Shown here one piece after another: positions 36,018 to 45,028 of a stretch of DNA of 64,000 nucleotides; position 1 is the stretch's first letter, and the number at the start of each line of letters is the position of its first letter. The stretch spans positions 2,418,001 to 2,482,000 of the forward strand of contig NZ_CP098805.1 of NCBI RefSeq assembly GCF_023821985.2, read 5' to 3'. The stretch comes from Dyadobacter chenhuakuii (GTDB taxonomy: Bacteria > Bacteroidota > Bacteroidia > Cytophagales > Spirosomataceae). The notes beneath the pieces are model-generated. The model made no database searches. It was given only the letters and a program-made list of their open reading frames with translations, and was not told where the DNA came from. Both the position numbers and the translations under genes were made by a program.

Positions 36018-36731
36018 TTAGATTTTCAGAAGGTCATTCATACCAAAAACACCATTTCTGCCAGGAAGCCATTCGGCCGAAACCACGGCGCCCAATGCAA
36101 AACCTGCCCGACTGTGCGCAGTATGTGAAATTTCAATGGTATCCACTTCCGACTCATAGCGGACAATGTGCGTTCCGGGCACTTCACCCTCCCTTTTGGA
36201 GGTAATTTGCAGGTAACCGCTTTCCGTTTCAGGAGCCAGTTTCCAGCCTTCCAGGTTGTCGATCTCGTCTGTAATCGCTTCTGCGAGTGTGATTGCCGTG
36301 CCGCTGGGCGCGTCCAGCTTGTGAATGTGGTGAATTTCGGTCATGTATTGTTCGTAACCATGTCCGTTCATCAGCCTGGCCAGCTGACGGTTGAGGCGAA
36401 AGAAAAGGTTTACACCAATGCTGTAATTGGAAGCATAAAAGAAAGCACCGTTTTGCTGCACACAAAGCTTTTCAATTTCTGCCCGGTGTTCGAGCCAGCC
36501 GGTTGTGCCGCTTACTACGGGCCAGCCTTTTTTCAAACAGTATGTAATATTGTGATAGGCAGCTTCGGGAGCACTGAATTCAATGGCAACATCCACATCG
36601 GCAGGCTGCAATGCATCCATTTCCGAGCGGTTATCAATGTCAATTTTCCCTACGATCGAATGTCCTCTTTCGAGTGCAATCTTTTCAATCGTCTTTCCCA
36701 TCTTTCCATATCCCAATAATAAAATCCTCAT
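36018..36731 (-). CDS. dapB: 4-hydroxy-tetrahydrodipicolinate reductase
   Basis: NAD(P)H-dependent reductase of the lysine/diaminopimelate pathway, supplying peptidoglycan meso-DAP. The nucleotide-binding start is LLGYGKMGKTI, and the catalytic region TEIHHIHKLDAPSGTA (~131-146) carries the key His and Lys. At 237 aa it is slightly short for the family but complete. It is co-directional with DUF5683, parB and parA upstream. Confidence 0.94.
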   Translation of the reverse strand: MRILLLGYGKMGKTIEKIALERGHSIVGKIDIDNRSEMDALQPADVDVAIEFSAPEAAYHNITYCLKKGWPVVSGTTGWLEHRAEIEKLCVQQNGAFFYASNYSIGVNLFFRLNRQLARLMNGHGYEQYMTEIHHIHKLDAPSGTAITLAEAITDEIDNLEGWKLAPETESGYLQITSKREGEVPGTHIVRYESEVDTIEISHTAHSRAGFALGAVVSAEWLPGRNGVFGMNDLLKI

Positions 36732-36756
36732 TAACGTAAATTTATTCTGTACTAAA

Positions 36757-37452
36757 CTATTTTAGGTTAAAAACCAGCCTCACTCCGGGTGTCGGCGTCA
36801 GCATGGCAGGTTGGTTCAGTTTCGGCTCGACTCTTAATGTAAGGTCTTCCGACAAATCGAATGTCTTCAAATGTGCCGCCACGTTTGCCTCGACGATGGA
36901 TAATGTATAGATCAAACCCGACACAATTAAAGCGAAACCCCGGTTGCGTCGCCAGTAATTTTTGCCTCTCGCAGCCTGGTCACGCGTTGCTACGGTCATT
37001 TCACTGTTTGTATTCAACAAATTGCGAACCCGTATCGCCTTGGTTGAATCCGGTGTTAAGCCTTTTTTTATGCTTCCGTAAGTCGGACTGTTTGGATCTA
37101 GATCATAAAAGGATCTGTAAGTATCCAGGTAATCGTGATATTTCAGTGAGTTGAGATAATAAGCATACAATCCACCTCCAAAAGCAATGTAAACGATAGG
37201 AAGTTTCCAGTAATCGCGGTTATAGATCTGCCCTCCTCCCGGAATCAATGCAAGCCTTGTCGCCGTTTTTGGGACCGGGAAAAATTTCTTTTCTTTTTTC
37301 TTCCCTGTCAGTGAATCTATTTCGCCAAATAGCGTGCTATCTGTTGTGATAATCTGCGCCTCACCGCGTTGCAATGTGTCCTTCTTTGATTTTTGTGCGA
37401 TTGCTTCCACCGAAAACAACACCAATGCGAGAAGCCAAAACCAGTTTTTCAA
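36757..37452 (-). CDS. DUF5683 family envelope protein
   Basis: A 231-aa Bacteroidota family of unknown function. A signal peptide (MKNWFWLLALVLFSVEAIAQ) is followed by a short soluble part. The domain (~65-225) starts ALIPGGGQIYNRDYWKLPIV and has membrane-like segments near 90-105 and 173-190. The block parA-parB-DUF5683-dapB-lepB is conserved in the phylum. The protein starts two bases after the parB stop codon, so it is in the par operon. Confidence 0.82.
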   Translation of the reverse strand: MKNWFWLLALVLFSVEAIAQKSKKDTLQRGEAQIITTDSTLFGEIDSLTGKKKEKKFFPVPKTATRLALIPGGGQIYNRDYWKLPIVYIAFGGGLYAYYLNSLKYHDYLDTYRSFYDLDPNSPTYGSIKKGLTPDSTKAIRVRNLLNTNSEMTVATRDQAARGKNYWRRNRGFALIVSGLIYTLSIVEANVAAHLKTFDLSEDLTLRVEPKLNQPAMLTPTPGVRLVFNLK

Positions 37453-37454
37453 TC

Positions 37455-38369
37455 TTATTTAAATTTCAGTGTTTCCAGAATCTTTTTGAGCTCGTCCTGA
37501 GAAGCAAAGGGGATCTTGATTTCGCCTTTGTTGTCATTATTGCTTTTTACGGAAACCTTAGCCCCGAAAAAGGACGATAATTGAAACTGTAACGACTTAA
37601 TTTCTTGATTAATTGTTGCCTGTTTTTTGCTCGCAAATGAGATATTACTCATCATTCCCAGCTTTCTGACCTCCTCTTCCACTTTTCGCACCGACCAGCC
37701 CTCTTCAATTATTTTGTTAAAAATCTTTAATTGACTCTGATCGCTGTTAATGGTGATAATCGCACGCGCATGTCCCATGCTGATCTGGTTGTCGCGCAAT
37801 GCTGCCTGGATCACCGGCGGCAGTTTCAGCAAACGGATATAGTTGTTCACCGTCGTGCGGTTCTTGCCTACGCGGACGCCCAGTTCTTCCTGTTTGAGAT
37901 TACATTCCAAAATAAGCCTCTGATAGCTGAGCGCGATTTCGATCGAGTTCAGGTTTTCCCGCTGAATGTTCTCGATCAGCGCCATTTCCAGCATTTGCTG
38001 GTCATTGGCAGTCCTTATATAGGCAGGAATGGCAGTCATTCCAATGGACCTGGAAGCCTGCAAACGCCTTTCACCAGAGATCAGCTGATAGCTGTCCTCG
38101 GACAATTGTCTTACGGTAATGGGTTGTATAATGCCCTGAACGCGAATGGAATCCGCTAATTCCTGCAAGGATTCCTGATCGAATTTCGTGCGGGGCTGGT
38201 AAGGGTTTGCCTCGATAAGGCTAACATCAATTTCGCTCATCGAACCTACGACGTCCGTTGAAGACGGCCGTTCTTTGGTCCTGTGCGTATTTACTTTTTC
38301 AGAATCCTGAAGAAGTGCTCCGAGGCCTCTTCCCAATCCTGTCATTTTCTTGGCTTTACTGTTCTCCAT
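37455..38369 (-). CDS. parB: ParB-family chromosome partitioning protein
   Basis: CTP-dependent DNA-clamp protein that loads at parS. The N-terminal domain (~45-135) includes NPYQPRTKFD and the ISGERRLQASR motif. A helix-turn-helix follows (~155-215, EELGVRVGKNRTTVNNYI), and the C-terminal dimerisation domain ends ILETLKFK. The frame reaches 38387; Met at 38369 is taken as the start, though the six-residue longer form is possible. It lies 25 bases after parA. Confidence 0.94.
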   Translation of the reverse strand: MENSKAKKMTGLGRGLGALLQDSEKVNTHRTKERPSSTDVVGSMSEIDVSLIEANPYQPRTKFDQESLQELADSIRVQGIIQPITVRQLSEDSYQLISGERRLQASRSIGMTAIPAYIRTANDQQMLEMALIENIQRENLNSIEIALSYQRLILECNLKQEELGVRVGKNRTTVNNYIRLLKLPPVIQAALRDNQISMGHARAIITINSDQSQLKIFNKIIEEGWSVRKVEEEVRKLGMMSNISFASKKQATINQEIKSLQFQLSSFFGAKVSVKSNNDNKGEIKIPFASQDELKKILETLKFK

Positions 38370-38394
38370 TGCTTTCTCGCTATTCAATCATTTA

Positions 38395-39192
38395 TCAGTT
38401 TACACCCATCGACCTGTCCGAGGACAGCAAACCATTTTTAGTAAGAATTTCCCTGGCCAGATTTAGATAGCTCACCGCCCCTTTACTGTCCGCATCCTGC
38501 GCCATCACGGGGATTCCGTAGCTTGGCGCCTCGCTGATGCGTACATTTCGAGGGATAATGGTGTTGAAAACCAGGGATTCAAAATGGCTGGTCACCTCGT
38601 TCACAACCTGGTTCGAAAGCCGGAGCCGCAGGTCATACATGGTGAGCAGGATGCCTTCAATGATCAGTCCCGTGTTGAGCCGGGATTGGATAATGGTGAT
38701 GGTATTCAACAACTTACCCAATCCTTCCAATGCAAAATATTCACATTGAACCGGGATAATGACCGAATCGGCCGCGGTAAGGCTGTTGATCGTGATAAGC
38801 CCTAGCGAGGGCGAACAGTCTATAATGATAAAATCGTAGTCTTCGCGAATCTCGGCAATAGCGTCTTTCATGCGCTGTTCGCGGTTTTTGAGATTGATCA
38901 TCTCTATTTCCGCACCTACGAGATCAATGTGTGAGGGTAATAAATTTAGATTCGGAAAATCGGTTTCCAGGATAATGTCCGCCGTTTTCGCCTGCTCCAC
39001 CATGCATTCGTAAATGCTGTTTTCCATCTCCTGCGGATTGAAACCAAGTCCGGAAGTTGAATTGGCCTGTGGGTCAGCGTCTATGATAAGCGTACGGAAT
39101 TCCAGCGCCGCCAGACTAGCCGCCAGATTAATGGCAGTTGTCGTTTTTCCTACTCCTCCCTTTTGGTTTGCAATTGCAATTACTTTGCCCAT
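38395..39192 (-). CDS. parA: ParA-family chromosome partitioning ATPase
   Basis: Deviant-Walker ATPase that works with ParB to segregate origins. It starts MGKVIAIANQKGGVGKTTTA, with the KGGVGKTT P-loop and the DADPQANST motif following. The D-rich Walker B is DFIIIDCSPSLG. The frame extends to 39219, but Met at 39192 matches the family start. It heads the parA-parB-DUF5683-dapB block. Confidence 0.95.
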   Translation of the reverse strand: MGKVIAIANQKGGVGKTTTAINLAASLAALEFRTLIIDADPQANSTSGLGFNPQEMENSIYECMVEQAKTADIILETDFPNLNLLPSHIDLVGAEIEMINLKNREQRMKDAIAEIREDYDFIIIDCSPSLGLITINSLTAADSVIIPVQCEYFALEGLGKLLNTITIIQSRLNTGLIIEGILLTMYDLRLRLSNQVVNEVTSHFESLVFNTIIPRNVRISEAPSYGIPVMAQDADSKGAVSYLNLAREILTKNGLLSSDRSMGVN

Positions 39193-39357
39193 GTATTCAT
39201 TTGAGTTACCCAAGGTCAAATTTCTATTATTCGGGGCAATTCACCAAAAAATGTTCCACGGAGTTTTAAATAAATCATTCAAGCAACTGATGTTCAATTA
39301 CTTAGCTGACATTATTATTTAATTAAAAATAAAAACAAAGCCTTTTTGAGAAGTGTT

Positions 39358-40380
39358 TCACGCCCAGACCTGCGTTCCTTCGGTGCAGTTTTTACACATT
39401 TCAATCTCCGAACGCGAGCGGATCAGTGATGCCCGGAAGTCGCTGTATTTTTTGCCTTTCCAAAGCTGGCGGAATGTCTCGCGCTTCATATCGCCGAGCT
39501 GATATTCGGCGTCTTTGTCAAAGCAGCAAGGCACCACGGCACCATCCCAGGTGATCACGCACGAATGCCACATCTTCCAGCAATGGTCTACAAACTTGTT
39601 TTTGATTGAATAGCGGCCGCTTTCGGCTTTTTCGTAACGGGAATATTTGTCAATGGTCGGGATAAGGTCCGAACCTTCTTCATAGTCATAGATCTGAGCC
39701 GTTTTCAAACCCACTTCATCCACACCCATTTCCTCAGCCAGTTTTTTCACATCTTCAATCTGGTGCTCATTCGGTTTCACCACCAAAAACTGGAAAATCA
39801 CATGCGGCGTGGCCGATTTCAGCTCCTTTTTCCATTTGATAATGTTGCGCGTTCCTTCCAGAACCTTTTCCAGATTCCCGCCAATGCGATATTGCTTATA
39901 AACGTCCTGCGTGGTGCCGTCAATGGAAATGATCAAACGATCCAAACCGGACTCGACCGTTTTCTTCGCTTTCTCGTCCGTCAGATAATGTGCATTCGTG
40001 GAAGTAGCCGTATAAATGCCTTTGTCATGCGCGTATTGGACCAGTTCAAAAAACTTTGGGTGCAGATAAGGCTCGCCCTGGAAGTAAAAAATCAGGTATA
40101 GTAATGTATCGGCAAGCTCGTCAATAGTCTTTTTATATAATTTTTCTTCCATCATCCCGGTCGGGCGTGTGAAGGACCGCAGGCCGCTCGGGCACTCAGG
40201 ACAGCGTAAATTACAGGAAGTGGTTGGTTCGAAAGAAATTGCGATCGGCATGCCCCAGTGGACCGGGTTACCCGTTGCTTTTGAATAAAAATAACTGCTT
40301 AGTATCTGGATGGCGTTCCAGGCCCTTTTGGGAGTGACCTTGGACATCAGGTTCAGCCCATCTTTAAAATTTTTATTCAT
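39358..40380 (-). CDS. Radical SAM/SPASM domain protein
   Basis: Iron-sulfur enzyme of 340 aa that cleaves S-adenosylmethionine to start a radical reaction. The SAM cluster motif is CNLRCPEC (C-x3-C-x2-C, ~52-60) and the C-terminal SPASM region has CVITWDGAVVPCCFDKD and CKNCTEG, giving extra iron-sulfur ligands. The substrate is unknown, and no precursor peptide gene is visible nearby. It lies 138 bases from parA on the same strand. Met12 is an alternative start at 40347. Confidence 0.87.
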   Translation of the reverse strand: MNKNFKDGLNLMSKVTPKRAWNAIQILSSYFYSKATGNPVHWGMPIAISFEPTTSCNLRCPECPSGLRSFTRPTGMMEEKLYKKTIDELADTLLYLIFYFQGEPYLHPKFFELVQYAHDKGIYTATSTNAHYLTDEKAKKTVESGLDRLIISIDGTTQDVYKQYRIGGNLEKVLEGTRNIIKWKKELKSATPHVIFQFLVVKPNEHQIEDVKKLAEEMGVDEVGLKTAQIYDYEEGSDLIPTIDKYSRYEKAESGRYSIKNKFVDHCWKMWHSCVITWDGAVVPCCFDKDAEYQLGDMKRETFRQLWKGKKYSDFRASLIRSRSEIEMCKNCTEGTQVWA

Positions 40381-40457
40381 TATTTGTGGCTTTGGGCGAC
40401 TGGCAAATGCTAGCAGCCTATTAATCAGGGAAATCGAAAATAAATGTTGCAGCCGCG

Positions 40458-40919
40458 CTACACCACCGAAATTCCCGTCGTGTACTTGATTTCGGAAATT
40501 ACGAAATAACTGCTGATGTGTAACACACTTTTAAGGGCAGAAAGTTTGTGCTGGTAAAATTGATTGTATGCCTCGGCATCTTCCACGATCACTTTCAGCA
40601 TATAATCGAAGTTTCCCGAAACGACCGAACATTCGAGCACTTCGCTCATTTTTACAATCGCCTGGTTGAAATCCTCGAAGCTTTCCTTCCGTTGTTTATC
40701 CAATGTTACATTACAGTAAACCACCAGCGCTTTGCCCAGCTTGCGGCGGTTAAGGAGGCAAACATACTTATCAATGATGCCTTCTTTTTCCAGCTTGCGG
40801 ATCCGCTCGTGAACGGGCGTCACCGACAAATTAATCCTGCTCGCTATCTCCTTGATGGTCAATTGAGAATCAGTTTGCAGCAAATCCATTATTTTACGAT
40901 CCGTGAGGTCAGGTTGCAT
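40458..40919 (-). CDS. Lrp/AsnC family regulator
   Basis: Leucine-responsive-type regulator of 153 aa. An N-terminal helix-turn-helix (TDRKIMDLLQTDSQLTIKEI and SVTPVHERIRKLE) is followed by the AsnC ligand-binding RAM domain (~65-145), which binds amino acids. The frame runs to 41030, but the family start MQPDLTDRKI fixes the ATG at 40919. It is divergent from alanine dehydrogenase, an arrangement in which Lrp-type proteins often control ald in response to alanine; that role is inferred. Confidence 0.88.
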   Translation of the reverse strand: MQPDLTDRKIMDLLQTDSQLTIKEIASRINLSVTPVHERIRKLEKEGIIDKYVCLLNRRKLGKALVVYCNVTLDKQRKESFEDFNQAIVKMSEVLECSVVSGNFDYMLKVIVEDAEAYNQFYQHKLSALKSVLHISSYFVISEIKYTTGISVV

Positions 40920-41047
40920 ACAGTTTTTTTTATTACCCGGTCTACATTTGAGAAGTTCTATGCCGAATATTTTCTTACAAATGTGATCAAAAATAGTTTT
41001 TTTTACTGTCCTTATGCTTCCCGATAGCATCTTTTTTCTACAAAAAC

Positions 41048-41055
41048 TACTTTTG
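41048..41055 (+). promoter_or_regulatory. Candidate -7 box for ald
   Basis: TACTTTTG matches TAnnTTTG, 37 bases before the ald ATG, within the 173-base region shared with the divergent Lrp gene. A minus-strand match (TATTTTTG, 40995-40988) may serve the regulator. Confidence 0.45.
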
Positions 41056-41092
41056 CGAACTTCGAAATTCTACACTAAAAACATACTTCCCA

Positions 41093-42205
41093 ATGATCAT
41101 TGGTGTCCCCAAAGAAATCAAGAACAATGAAAACCGCGTAGCCGTCACCCCCGCCGGAGTAACCGAATTCCGCAAACACGGACACACCGTATATGTACAG
41201 GCGGAGGCAGGCAAAGGCAGCGGTTTCAGCGACGAACAATATGCAGAAGCCGGCGCGACGATCCTCAACAGCATCGAAGAAGTCTACGCCATCGCTGAAA
41301 TGATCATCAAGGTAAAAGAACCGATCGCCAGCGAATACAGCCTCATCAAAGAAAACCAGCTCCTCTTCACTTACTTCCACTTTGCCTCTTCCGAACCATT
41401 AACACACGCCATGATCGAGCGTAAGGCCGTTTGTCTGGCTTACGAAACGGTTGAAAAAACGGACCGCAGTTTGCCATTGCTGGTTCCTATGAGCGAAGTG
41501 GCCGGAAGGATGGCGATCCAGGAAGGGGCCAAATATTTAGAGAAACCGATGGGCGGTTTCGGAATTCTCTTGGGTGGCGTTGCGGGTGTGAAACCTGCTA
41601 ATGTGCTCGTACTGGGCGGAGGGATCGTCGGAACACAAGCTGCAAAAATGGCTGCGGGACTGGGTGCCAACGTAACGATCGTAGACATTAGCCTGCCGAG
41701 ATTACGTTACCTGGAAGACATTATGCCTGCGAATGTGGACACCGTGATGTCCAACGAATACAACATTCGCGAGCTCATTAAAAGCACAAACCTGATCATT
41801 GGTGGTGTGCTGATCCCGGGAGCAAAAGCGCCTTCACTGATCACACGGGAAATGCTTAAACTGATGAAACCCGGCACCGTAATGGTGGATGTGGCGATTG
41901 ACCAGGGCGGATGTTTTGAAACTTCCAAAGCAACAACCCACGAAGATCCTATATATGAAGTGGACGGAGTTGTGCACTATTGCGTGGCCAACATGCCCGG
42001 CGCTGTGCCCTACACTTCTACCCTCGCCCTGACAAATGCAACATTGCCTTATGCATTGCAGCTCGCCAACAAAGGCTGGCAAAGCGCCTGCGCTACGAGC
42101 GAAGAGCTGCGTAAGGGTCTGAATGTCGTAAACGGAAAGGTGGTTTTCAAAGGCGTTTCGGATGCCTGGAACCTTCCGTATACAGACGTGCAGGAAGTTT
42201 TTTAA
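41093..42205 (+). CDS. ald: Alanine dehydrogenase
   Basis: NAD-dependent interconversion of L-alanine and pyruvate plus ammonia. The 370-aa protein has the AlaDh/PNT N-terminal motif MIIGVPKEIKNNENRVAVTP, the NAD-binding VLVLGGGIVGTQAAKMAAGLG (~166-186, split by the family glycines) and the catalytic-region signature PGAVPYTSTLALTNATLPY. Length is normal. The divergent Lrp/AsnC gene is the probable regulator, and the gene ends at its own terminator. Confidence 0.95.
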   Translation: MIIGVPKEIKNNENRVAVTPAGVTEFRKHGHTVYVQAEAGKGSGFSDEQYAEAGATILNSIEEVYAIAEMIIKVKEPIASEYSLIKENQLLFTYFHFASSEPLTHAMIERKAVCLAYETVEKTDRSLPLLVPMSEVAGRMAIQEGAKYLEKPMGGFGILLGGVAGVKPANVLVLGGGIVGTQAAKMAAGLGANVTIVDISLPRLRYLEDIMPANVDTVMSNEYNIRELIKSTNLIIGGVLIPGAKAPSLITREMLKLMKPGTVMVDVAIDQGGCFETSKATTHEDPIYEVDGVVHYCVANMPGAVPYTSTLALTNATLPYALQLANKGWQSACATSEELRKGLNVVNGKVVFKGVSDAWNLPYTDVQEVF

Positions 42206-42224
42206 TACCAAACCTAGCTAAGGC

Positions 42225-42258
42225 AACCTGGCTGGCTGTAAAGCCGGTCAGGTTTTTT
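42225..42258 (+). terminator. ald terminator
   Basis: A 12-bp stem including two G-T pairs (42225-42236 with 42243-42254), followed by T-run. It lies 20 bases after the ald stop. Confidence 0.8.
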
Positions 42259-42295
42259 CATTTCCCGAAATATTACAATTAATTTCGTCTCAGTA

Positions 42296-42325
42296 TTGCA
42301 ATTTCGAAAGTTATCCTTACTTTTG
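42296..42325 (+). promoter_or_regulatory. DEAD-box helicase promoter
   Basis: TTG (42296-42298), exactly 19 bases, then TACTTTTG (42318-42325) is a full match to the Bacteroidota TTG-N19-TAnnTTTG promoter. The start of transcription should fall near 42332, leaving a leader of about 340 bases before the ATG. Confidence 0.75.
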
Positions 42326-42331
42326 CATAAA

Positions 42332-42669
42332 ATTTGAACGAACATCCGTTCGTCTCTCTGCTTCTTACACGGTTTAGCACTTTATAGATCCGCTACCAAC
42401 CTTTAAAATTCGCCTGGTTGGCACACCGTTCTCATGCAGGACCCCACGGATGGTTTGTGGTGGGCTTTGCGCAATCCCCTTTTGAATTAGTTTACGATTT
42501 GGCTTTGAGTTTTTGGTTGTGGGACAGTTTTACCGTTTCCGACTTCGACCCATCGAGCCTGCTGACCTACGATACGTTTTCTGTTACGGCGATCCGCAGC
42601 AGCATTCAAATGACCGTAACAATTTGACTATCTTTTATTTACCCAAGAATTAATACAAAAATAAATATA
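42332..42669 (+). promoter_or_regulatory. Long structured 5' leader of the DEAD-box helicase
   Basis: About 338 bases without a convincing gene. Visible stems: ACGAAC/GTTCGT (42338-42353, four-base loop), CCAACC/GGTTGG (42396-42421) and an 8-bp TGTTACGG/CCGTAACA pair (42582-42589 with 42614-42621). A 69-codon open frame from a TTG at 42418 lacks a ribosome-binding site and looks accidental. An alternative small frame, ATG 42434 to TAG 42490, encodes 18 residues. A regulatory leader such as a cold-response or autoregulatory element is inferred, as for other DEAD-box RNA helicase genes. Confidence 0.55.
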
Positions 42670-44445
42670 ATGACTACTGAAAATTTCGAAACTTTCGAAG
42701 AGCTTGGCCTCTCAGAAAACATCCTTAAAGCCCTTACTGAAATGGGTTTTACTAAACCCTCACCCATACAGGCACAAGGAATTCCCGCAGTAATGCAGGG
42801 ATCTGACGTGATCGGACAAGCACAAACAGGAACCGGAAAAACGGCAGCGTTTGGTATTCCCGTGCTGGAAAGAATTGATGTATCCAATAATGCCGTTCAG
42901 GCACTCGTGCTTTGCCCTACCCGCGAATTAGCGGTGCAGGTTTCCGAAGAAATTGGCCGTTTGGCTAAATATGTAAAAGGATTAAGAATTGAAGCAATCT
43001 ACGGTGGTGATTCTATCGACCGCCAGATCCGCTCGCTGAAAAAAGGTGTTCACATTGTTGTAGGAACGCCAGGCCGTGTGATGGACCATATGGAACGCAA
43101 AACGTTGAAATTTGACGAAGTGCGCATGATGGTGCTTGACGAAGCAGATGAAATGTTGGATATGGGTTTCCGCGAGGACATCGAAAGCATTCTGGCAGAT
43201 ATGCCGGCTGACCGTCAGACGATCTTGTTCTCAGCAACAATGTCTAAGCCGATTATGTCAATCACAAAACGTTTCCAGACCGACCCTATTTTGATCAAAG
43301 TGGTTCGTAATGAGCTGACTAACGTGAACATTGAGCAAGTTTACTTCGAAGTGAAGCCACAGGCTAAGGTTGAAGTAATGACGCGCCTGATCGACATGCA
43401 CCATTTGAAATCGCTTTTGGTTTTTTGTAATACCAAAAGAAAAGTGGACGAAATCGTTGAAGATCTTCAATTGAGAGGATATGCTTCGGAAGGAATCCAC
43501 GGCGATTTGCGCCAGCAGCAACGCAGCAATGTAATGAGCAAATTCAAGGCAGGTGTAACAACCATTCTTGTGGCTACGGACGTTGCAGCACGCGGAATTG
43601 ACGTAAGCGGACTGGATGGCGTGATCAACTTTGACATTCCTTTGGACGAAGAATATTACGTACACCGTATCGGCCGTACAGGTCGTGCCGGATTGTCCGG
43701 AAAAGCATTCTCACTGGTTGCCCGCGATGAAAAATATCGTTTGAAAACCATTGAAAGTTTTACCAAAGTTAAAATTGAAAAAGGAGTAATTCCTTCTTAC
43801 GAAGATATCGTAGGTGTGCGTAAGGCACGTTTCGTTGAAAGCATTTCTGCTTCTATCAAAGAAGGCGACGATCAGGAGCTTTTCGGCGATGTATTGGAAA
43901 TGTTGCACCACGCAGGTTATTCTACCGAGCAGGTTGTAGGCGCTATGGCTAAGCAGATCATGGGCGTTCAGAAGAACGAATATGCAGATGCTAACCTGGC
44001 TTGGGAAGAAAGACGTGGCGAACGCGACGGACGCAGAGAAGGCGGCAGCGACAGATTTGAGCGCCGTTCATCAGGAGGAAGCCGTTTTGGAGATCGCAGA
44101 GAAAGCGCTCCACGCGGAAACGACCGTTACGCTCCCGCAGCGCGCGGAGAATCACGTCCAAGATTCGAAGGCGGCCGCGACGAATCGAAACGTTCGGCTA
44201 CACCGGAAGCTGGCATGACGCGCTTGTTCCTGAGCCTTGGCCGTAAAGATCACATTTTGCCAAAAGATATCGTTGGAGCCATTGCCGGCGAAGCGAACAT
44301 TCCAGGTAAAACGATCGGTGCGATTGATATTTATGACAAATTCACATTTGTAGATGTTCCTGAGCGTGATGCCCGTGCGGTTTTGCGTGCAATGGACGGC
44401 AACACCATTAAAGGTAAGCCTGTACAAATTGATATCGCTAAATAA
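42670..44445 (+). CDS. DEAD-box RNA helicase (DeaD/CsdA-like)
   Basis: ATP-dependent RNA helicase of 591 aa, for ribosome assembly or mRNA unwinding, especially in the cold. Motifs: Q region PSPIQAQGIP, motif I AQTGTGKTAA, motif II VLDEADEM, motif III SAT, motif VI HRIGRTGRAG. A basic RG/RR-rich linker (~448-515) precedes a C-terminal DbpA-like RNA-binding domain (~515-590, MTRLFLSLGRKDHILPKDIV). Its length suits DeaD-type helicases. A long structured leader precedes it, and a terminator follows. Confidence 0.93.
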   Translation: MTTENFETFEELGLSENILKALTEMGFTKPSPIQAQGIPAVMQGSDVIGQAQTGTGKTAAFGIPVLERIDVSNNAVQALVLCPTRELAVQVSEEIGRLAKYVKGLRIEAIYGGDSIDRQIRSLKKGVHIVVGTPGRVMDHMERKTLKFDEVRMMVLDEADEMLDMGFREDIESILADMPADRQTILFSATMSKPIMSITKRFQTDPILIKVVRNELTNVNIEQVYFEVKPQAKVEVMTRLIDMHHLKSLLVFCNTKRKVDEIVEDLQLRGYASEGIHGDLRQQQRSNVMSKFKAGVTTILVATDVAARGIDVSGLDGVINFDIPLDEEYYVHRIGRTGRAGLSGKAFSLVARDEKYRLKTIESFTKVKIEKGVIPSYEDIVGVRKARFVESISASIKEGDDQELFGDVLEMLHHAGYSTEQVVGAMAKQIMGVQKNEYADANLAWEERRGERDGRREGGSDRFERRSSGGSRFGDRRESAPRGNDRYAPAARGESRPRFEGGRDESKRSATPEAGMTRLFLSLGRKDHILPKDIVGAIAGEANIPGKTIGAIDIYDKFTFVDVPERDARAVLRAMDGNTIKGKPVQIDIAK

Positions 44446-44466
44446 TTAAGCTTAGCACATTTAAGA

Positions 44467-44496
44467 AAAGGGACTTGTAACAAAGTCCCTTTTTTT
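44467..44496 (+). terminator. Helicase gene terminator
   Basis: A 10-bp stem (AAAGGGACTT with AAGTCCCTTT, six-base loop) followed by T-run. The DinB-type gene starts 14 bases after it. Confidence 0.88.
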
Positions 44497-44509
44497 GTTA
44501 TTTTTCGGT

Positions 44510-45028
44510 ATGCAAAATCAACCGAAACCCGAGGTCTGGCTCAGAGGGCCACTCCCTGAAATATCCGATTTTCTGCAGCCCGCAGCCCACGCACTTTTGC
44601 AAGCGCAGGAAGAAATCAATGCAGAACTCAGCAATTTCCCCGTTGCATTGTTATGGGAACGCCCGGCAGATGTGGCGTCTGTTGGCTTTCATTTACAACA
44701 CCTTACCGGCGTGCTCGACCGTCTTTTTACCTATGCCAGGGCTGAATCTCTGAGCGAAAATCAGCTTGCCTATTTGAAATCCGAGGGCCAGCCACTATCG
44801 TCCACATCGGCTTTGAACGAATTACTCGACGCATTCAACAGACAGATTCTCATCGCGCTAACACAACTCAAACACACTGACGAAGAGACGCTTACGCAGA
44901 TCCGTTACGTGGGCCGGGCCATGTTACCATCCACACATCTGGGCTTGCTGTTTCACGCGGCCGAGCATACGCAAAGGCACACGGGCCAGCTGCTGGTAAC
45001 TTCCCGCATGTTGAAACAAAGCGCTTAA
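44510..45028 (+). CDS. DinB-family protein
   Basis: Four-helix bundle protein of 172 aa from the DinB/YfiT metal-binding superfamily. Candidate metal His residues are in SVGFHLQHLTGVLDRL (~60-70) and LLFHAAEHTQRHTGQLL (~148-164), the usual spaced pattern. Such proteins can be thiol transferases or hydrolases, but function is unknown here. The frame extends to a TTG at 44495 inside the terminator; the ATG at 44510 is preferred. Its end overlaps the convergent gene by four bases. Confidence 0.8.
   Translation: MQNQPKPEVWLRGPLPEISDFLQPAAHALLQAQEEINAELSNFPVALLWERPADVASVGFHLQHLTGVLDRLFTYARAESLSENQLAYLKSEGQPLSSTSALNELLDAFNRQILIALTQLKHTDEETLTQIRYVGRAMLPSTHLGLLFHAAEHTQRHTGQLLVTSRMLKQSA

Noticed and set aside
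39252..39362. Two partial parS-like half-sites near parA (TGTTCCACG at 39252 and TGTTTCACG at 39354)
   Set aside because: Only the left half matches in each case; the right half of the 16-base palindrome is missing, so they are not called as parS.
42418..42627. Open frame of 69 codons in the helicase leader
   Set aside because: It starts at TTG without a ribosome-binding site and has no recognisable features; better explained as structured leader.
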